From: G963676655 sp963676655
Lineage (GTDB): Bacteria; Verrucomicrobiota; Lentisphaeria; Victivallales; Victivallaceae
NCBI GenBank assembly: GCA_963676655.2
Contig: CAXXKX010000003.1
Span: forward strand, 186,001-250,000
Length of the DNA: 64,000 nt
Direction of reading: 5' to 3'
This document shows positions 61,245-64,000 of this stretch, piece by piece (position 1 is the first letter of the stretch; every line of letters begins with the position of its first letter). The notes beneath the pieces are model-generated. The model was not told the DNA's origin. It saw only the letters and a list, made by a program, of their open reading frames with translations, and made no database searches. Made by a program: the position numbers and the translations under genes.

Positions 61245-63998
61245 ATGAACTTTAATATACAAAGACGATCCAGCGCTCTTCCGGCTTTGATATTGTCATG
61301 CCTGTTGTTTATTACAATCCCCGGCGCATGGGCGCAGACAACCCTGAAAATTGTTAATAATTTTAATGTCAACACCAAAAACGCCACCACATATTTCGGA
61401 GCAAACTATCCCGATGACCAGGTATGGCTCTACTTCCTGAACACCAGCGGCAAAGTAACTTATACCGATACGGACGGGGTGCTGAAAACCGTTACGGACA
61501 CTCACAGCATCAAGCTCAGCAAGATAAAGAACGGCACTTTTACTCTGGCAGTCGGCGCCAATAGCGCCAAAGTATTCGCCGGACTCGGGACCAGTGATCC
61601 GTTCTCCGGCAACAACGGTCCCGGAGTGTTCGACACCGATGTCCCTTACGCCTTGCTTGAATGGACGATCAACGGCAATCAATACGATAACGCGGATCTT
61701 TCCTACGAAGATTCCGTTTCGTTCCCGACAACCCTGACCGTTTGCAACGCTTCCGGCACGCAAACCAATCAGGCCACTTTCCAGGCCGGAACTACGGCAG
61801 AAGATGTCATTAACAAATTGCAAGCCGCGCTGCCGACCGGTCCGGTCGGACCTTATCCGCAAAGCAGCGACAACAATTATCCCTCGTCCGGGAATGTCGG
61901 ATACGGTCCGCTGGTACCCACGGTTTCGGGCAACACCGGAGCCAACCGGTGCATCGGATCGTCAAAGACCTGGATATCGGGACCCGATGCAAACAACCTC
62001 CGCAGCATGTATATTTACGCCCCGTCCTTGAACAGCTACCTGGCCTATCTCAAAACAAATGAAACTTCCCAGTTCAACAACGGCATTAGCGGCTGGTTTA
62101 TCGATTACAGCGGCAACGGCGGTTATTCCGGCTATTTGACCATTACCGGCAGCGATCAAAACTACGGTTTGCGCATTCATGACATCCGGGTTAACACTGC
62201 TCCAAGCGCGGCAAACAGCTGGAAAGCCGACCCGAACGCCGGTACTGCGGCAACCGGAGAAATCACGGTACTGGCCAATAACACCTCAATTCAATTTCCA
62301 TCCGATCCCACTACCAATGTAACCGGACCATGGACGGACGGGGTAATCTATTCCGGCGCGGCCCTGGTTGGAACGCTTGGCGGCGGTCCGGTAGTCACCG
62401 GAACCGGTGATTTTGCCGATGGCGGCACGCATAATGATATTGTTGCGACCATGCTGGCCTCGATCAGCGCAAGTATCGCCACCGGCCTTCTGGGCAGCGA
62501 CATGTACAATACTAAAATTACGGCCACCACACCAGGTTCGACAATGTACTGGTTTAATACTATGACCCGGGCGCAATCCACTCAGAAGCTGTTCGATAAA
62601 GCCTGGCCCGGCGGCCAGAAATACTACGATCCGTTCTGGGGAACTATGGCCGAACTGACCAATATGCAGGGCTACCTCTCTCCGTTTAACGACCGCTGGC
62701 AGAATTTCAGTCCGGACTTTGCGCTGGGAGAAAACTATACGATGACATGGGAACTCGGCATCCCAACTGCCGGAGCCGGGTACTATTTCGTCAGCGGTTA
62801 TATTACCGGTGACGTTATTGACGGCATAACCGTTTCCCTGAGCGGTGACGCAAGCAAAACAACAACAACCAGCGCCGAAGGTTTTTTCTTTTTTGAAAAT
62901 CTGGCCAACGGTAAATACATCGTCACCCCGTCCACAACCGGTTATTCATTCAGTCCGTCCCATGCATCCGTCACAGTAGCCGGCAGCGATCAGCCGTCCG
63001 AAGGCTTCACCGCCACCGCCATGTTGACCGGAACTCACTCCGTCAGCGGCACAATATCCGGTGACGTCAAGGAAAAAGTTATCATCTCGCTTTCCCCTGT
63101 CGACGATCCCGACAATGAGATAACTACAACCACCTCTGCGGAAGGAACCTTCTTCTTACCAAATCTGGTTGAGGGGGACTACTTTGTTACGCCTTATCTC
63201 AAGGGGTATTTGTTCAGTCCTTCCGGCTATACAATAACGATCCTCAATTCCAGCAAAATAGCCACAGACTTCGTCGCTATCGGGGCAAAAGTCGCTATCG
63301 GCTCTAAATTGTTGGTGGAAACCGATGATATTGCGGGACTTGACATTGACGAATTTCGGGTAAAACCGAGAGTTTATACCAAATACGGGCTTTCCGGCGG
63401 AAGAACCGGCAAATCCAATGTCCGGGTTCTGACCAGGGCTGCTCAAGCAAAAGGCGCAACTTTCCTGAATTGCCTCTGGACAAACGGCATCCGGCTTTAT
63501 GACCGCAAGGAACTGCGCAATGCCCGCAAACAGGGAATCAGTACCGCAATTTGGGCCGCCGATCCAGTCAATCAGGAAAGCCTGGAAATGGAACTGTGCA
63601 TCGGAGGGCGCAAATTGGATGACCTGTATGTCTTCCCGCTTGCCCTGGAATTACCTGAAATAACCAATATTTCCACCGGCTGGCAGAATGAGAAAGGCGA
63701 CAAAACGCTGGTTATTACCGGTCGCTGGTTCGGATCAGAACCCCTTAAAATATCCCGGGAATATAACCGGAACGGAAAGATAAAGTTACAAAAGATGAGA
63801 GTGTTGAAGCCGACTGAGGCTGATGCCGACGCAGGTTACAAAGACCATAAGGGCAAACCGTCATTTATGAACTGTCAAACCGGAGCAAGTAAAGTGGTTG
63901 TCGTCATTCCGTCAAGAGATCCTGACGGCGCTTTGAACGGCACTCTGGTCCTAGACAACGGTATCGGACTTGCTACCGGCACCATTCCGCTTGAATGA
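61245..63998 (+). CDS. Secreted GH64-like beta-1,3-glucanase-type protein with carboxypeptidase-regulatory-like repeats
   Basis: 917 aa from ATG 61245 behind AAGGAG (an upstream ATG at 61215 is less likely). The signal peptide is cut near PGAWAQ. Residues ~20-490 resemble the GH64/thaumatin-like glucanase fold (LYFLNTSGKVTYTDTDG, VPYALLEWTINGNQYDNADLS, YEDSVSFPTTL). Two repeats of ~85 residues follow at ~510-595 and ~600-685 (FVSGYITGDVIDGITVSLSG with TSAEGFFFFENLANGKY; HSVSGTISGDVKEKVIISLS with TSAEGTFFLPNLVEGDY), of the carboxypeptidase-regulatory-like type. The last ~230 residues are an unknown domain. Catalytic residues could not be confirmed, so it may be a binding protein. The stop is two bases before the window end. 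Confidence 0.62.
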   Translation: MNFNIQRRSSALPALILSCLLFITIPGAWAQTTLKIVNNFNVNTKNATTYFGANYPDDQVWLYFLNTSGKVTYTDTDGVLKTVTDTHSIKLSKIKNGTFTLAVGANSAKVFAGLGTSDPFSGNNGPGVFDTDVPYALLEWTINGNQYDNADLSYEDSVSFPTTLTVCNASGTQTNQATFQAGTTAEDVINKLQAALPTGPVGPYPQSSDNNYPSSGNVGYGPLVPTVSGNTGANRCIGSSKTWISGPDANNLRSMYIYAPSLNSYLAYLKTNETSQFNNGISGWFIDYSGNGGYSGYLTITGSDQNYGLRIHDIRVNTAPSAANSWKADPNAGTAATGEITVLANNTSIQFPSDPTTNVTGPWTDGVIYSGAALVGTLGGGPVVTGTGDFADGGTHNDIVATMLASISASIATGLLGSDMYNTKITATTPGSTMYWFNTMTRAQSTQKLFDKAWPGGQKYYDPFWGTMAELTNMQGYLSPFNDRWQNFSPDFALGENYTMTWELGIPTAGAGYYFVSGYITGDVIDGITVSLSGDASKTTTTSAEGFFFFENLANGKYIVTPSTTGYSFSPSHASVTVAGSDQPSEGFTATAMLTGTHSVSGTISGDVKEKVIISLSPVDDPDNEITTTTSAEGTFFLPNLVEGDYFVTPYLKGYLFSPSGYTITILNSSKIATDFVAIGAKVAIGSKLLVETDDIAGLDIDEFRVKPRVYTKYGLSGGRTGKSNVRVLTRAAQAKGATFLNCLWTNGIRLYDRKELRNARKQGISTAIWAADPVNQESLEMELCIGGRKLDDLYVFPLALELPEITNISTGWQNEKGDKTLVITGRWFGSEPLKISREYNRNGKIKLQKMRVLKPTEADADAGYKDHKGKPSFMNCQTGASKVVVVIPSRDPDGALNGTLVLDNGIGLATGTIPLE

Positions 63999-64000
63999 AA

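Noticed and set aside
1..64000. tRNA, rRNA or CRISPR loci
   Set aside because: No regularly spaced repeats and no recognisable tRNA or rRNA sequences were seen in the intergenic regions by reading; a covariance search could still find a divergent small RNA.

Overview
The window most likely comes from a Lentisphaerota (PVC superphylum) bacterium of the Victivallis type. The clues are five short prepilin-like proteins with near-identical FTLIELLVVIAIIAILA N-termini and H-X9-DG-like C-termini, many large secreted glycoside hydrolases, a type I sulfatase, a GTP-type PEP carboxykinase and small GntR/LacI/IclR/AraC regulators. The taxon is inferred from gene content only. No rRNA, tRNA or CRISPR array was recognised.

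Layout. (1) 1-21.8 kb, all on the + strand, is glycan degradation. It holds the end of a GH29 fucosidase, then modules in which prepilin-like genes sit next to very large secreted hydrolases (clan GH-A-like, two GH71-like, one GH42-like), a LamG protein and a sulfatase. Two paralogous GntR regulators start two of the modules; each has a near-consensus sigma-70 promoter with the same 31-bp palindromic operator laid over its -10 box. (2) 21.9-26 kb is a secreted hypothetical, a badly deleted group II intron sitting exactly behind the PEPCK terminator, and pckG. (3) 26-30 kb is an autoregulated-looking LacI regulator with a GH36 alpha-galactosidase, then a RAYT-type Y1 transposase. (4) 30-40 kb has a three-gene TadE/TadG-like operon divergent from a pair of helix-rich single-pass membrane proteins, then a YhaO/YhaN-like nuclease-ATPase pair and a PIG-L deacetylase. 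(5) 40-48 kb is a second type of glycan module on the - strand (prepilin-like gene, 1165-aa multidomain enzyme, FAD oxidoreductase, D-lyxose isomerase) beside a divergent AraC regulator. (6) 48-52.3 kb has TrmH, two coupled QueG-like Fe-S proteins and an IclR regulator with two copies of a 21-bp operator. (7) 52.3-61 kb is AT-rich accessory DNA with small unknown, membrane and immunity-like genes separated by diverged copies of one short repeat. (8) The window ends with a secreted GH64-like multidomain protein.

How it fits together. The recurring unit is regulator + prepilin-like protein + secreted polysaccharide-active enzyme. It appears with three regulator contexts (GntR twice, AraC once) and once with no regulator in view. 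The prepilin-like proteins therefore look like dedicated partners of individual hydrolases rather than parts of one pilus, and all five lack the glycine normally required at -1 of the prepilin cleavage site. This is the best candidate here for an undescribed system.
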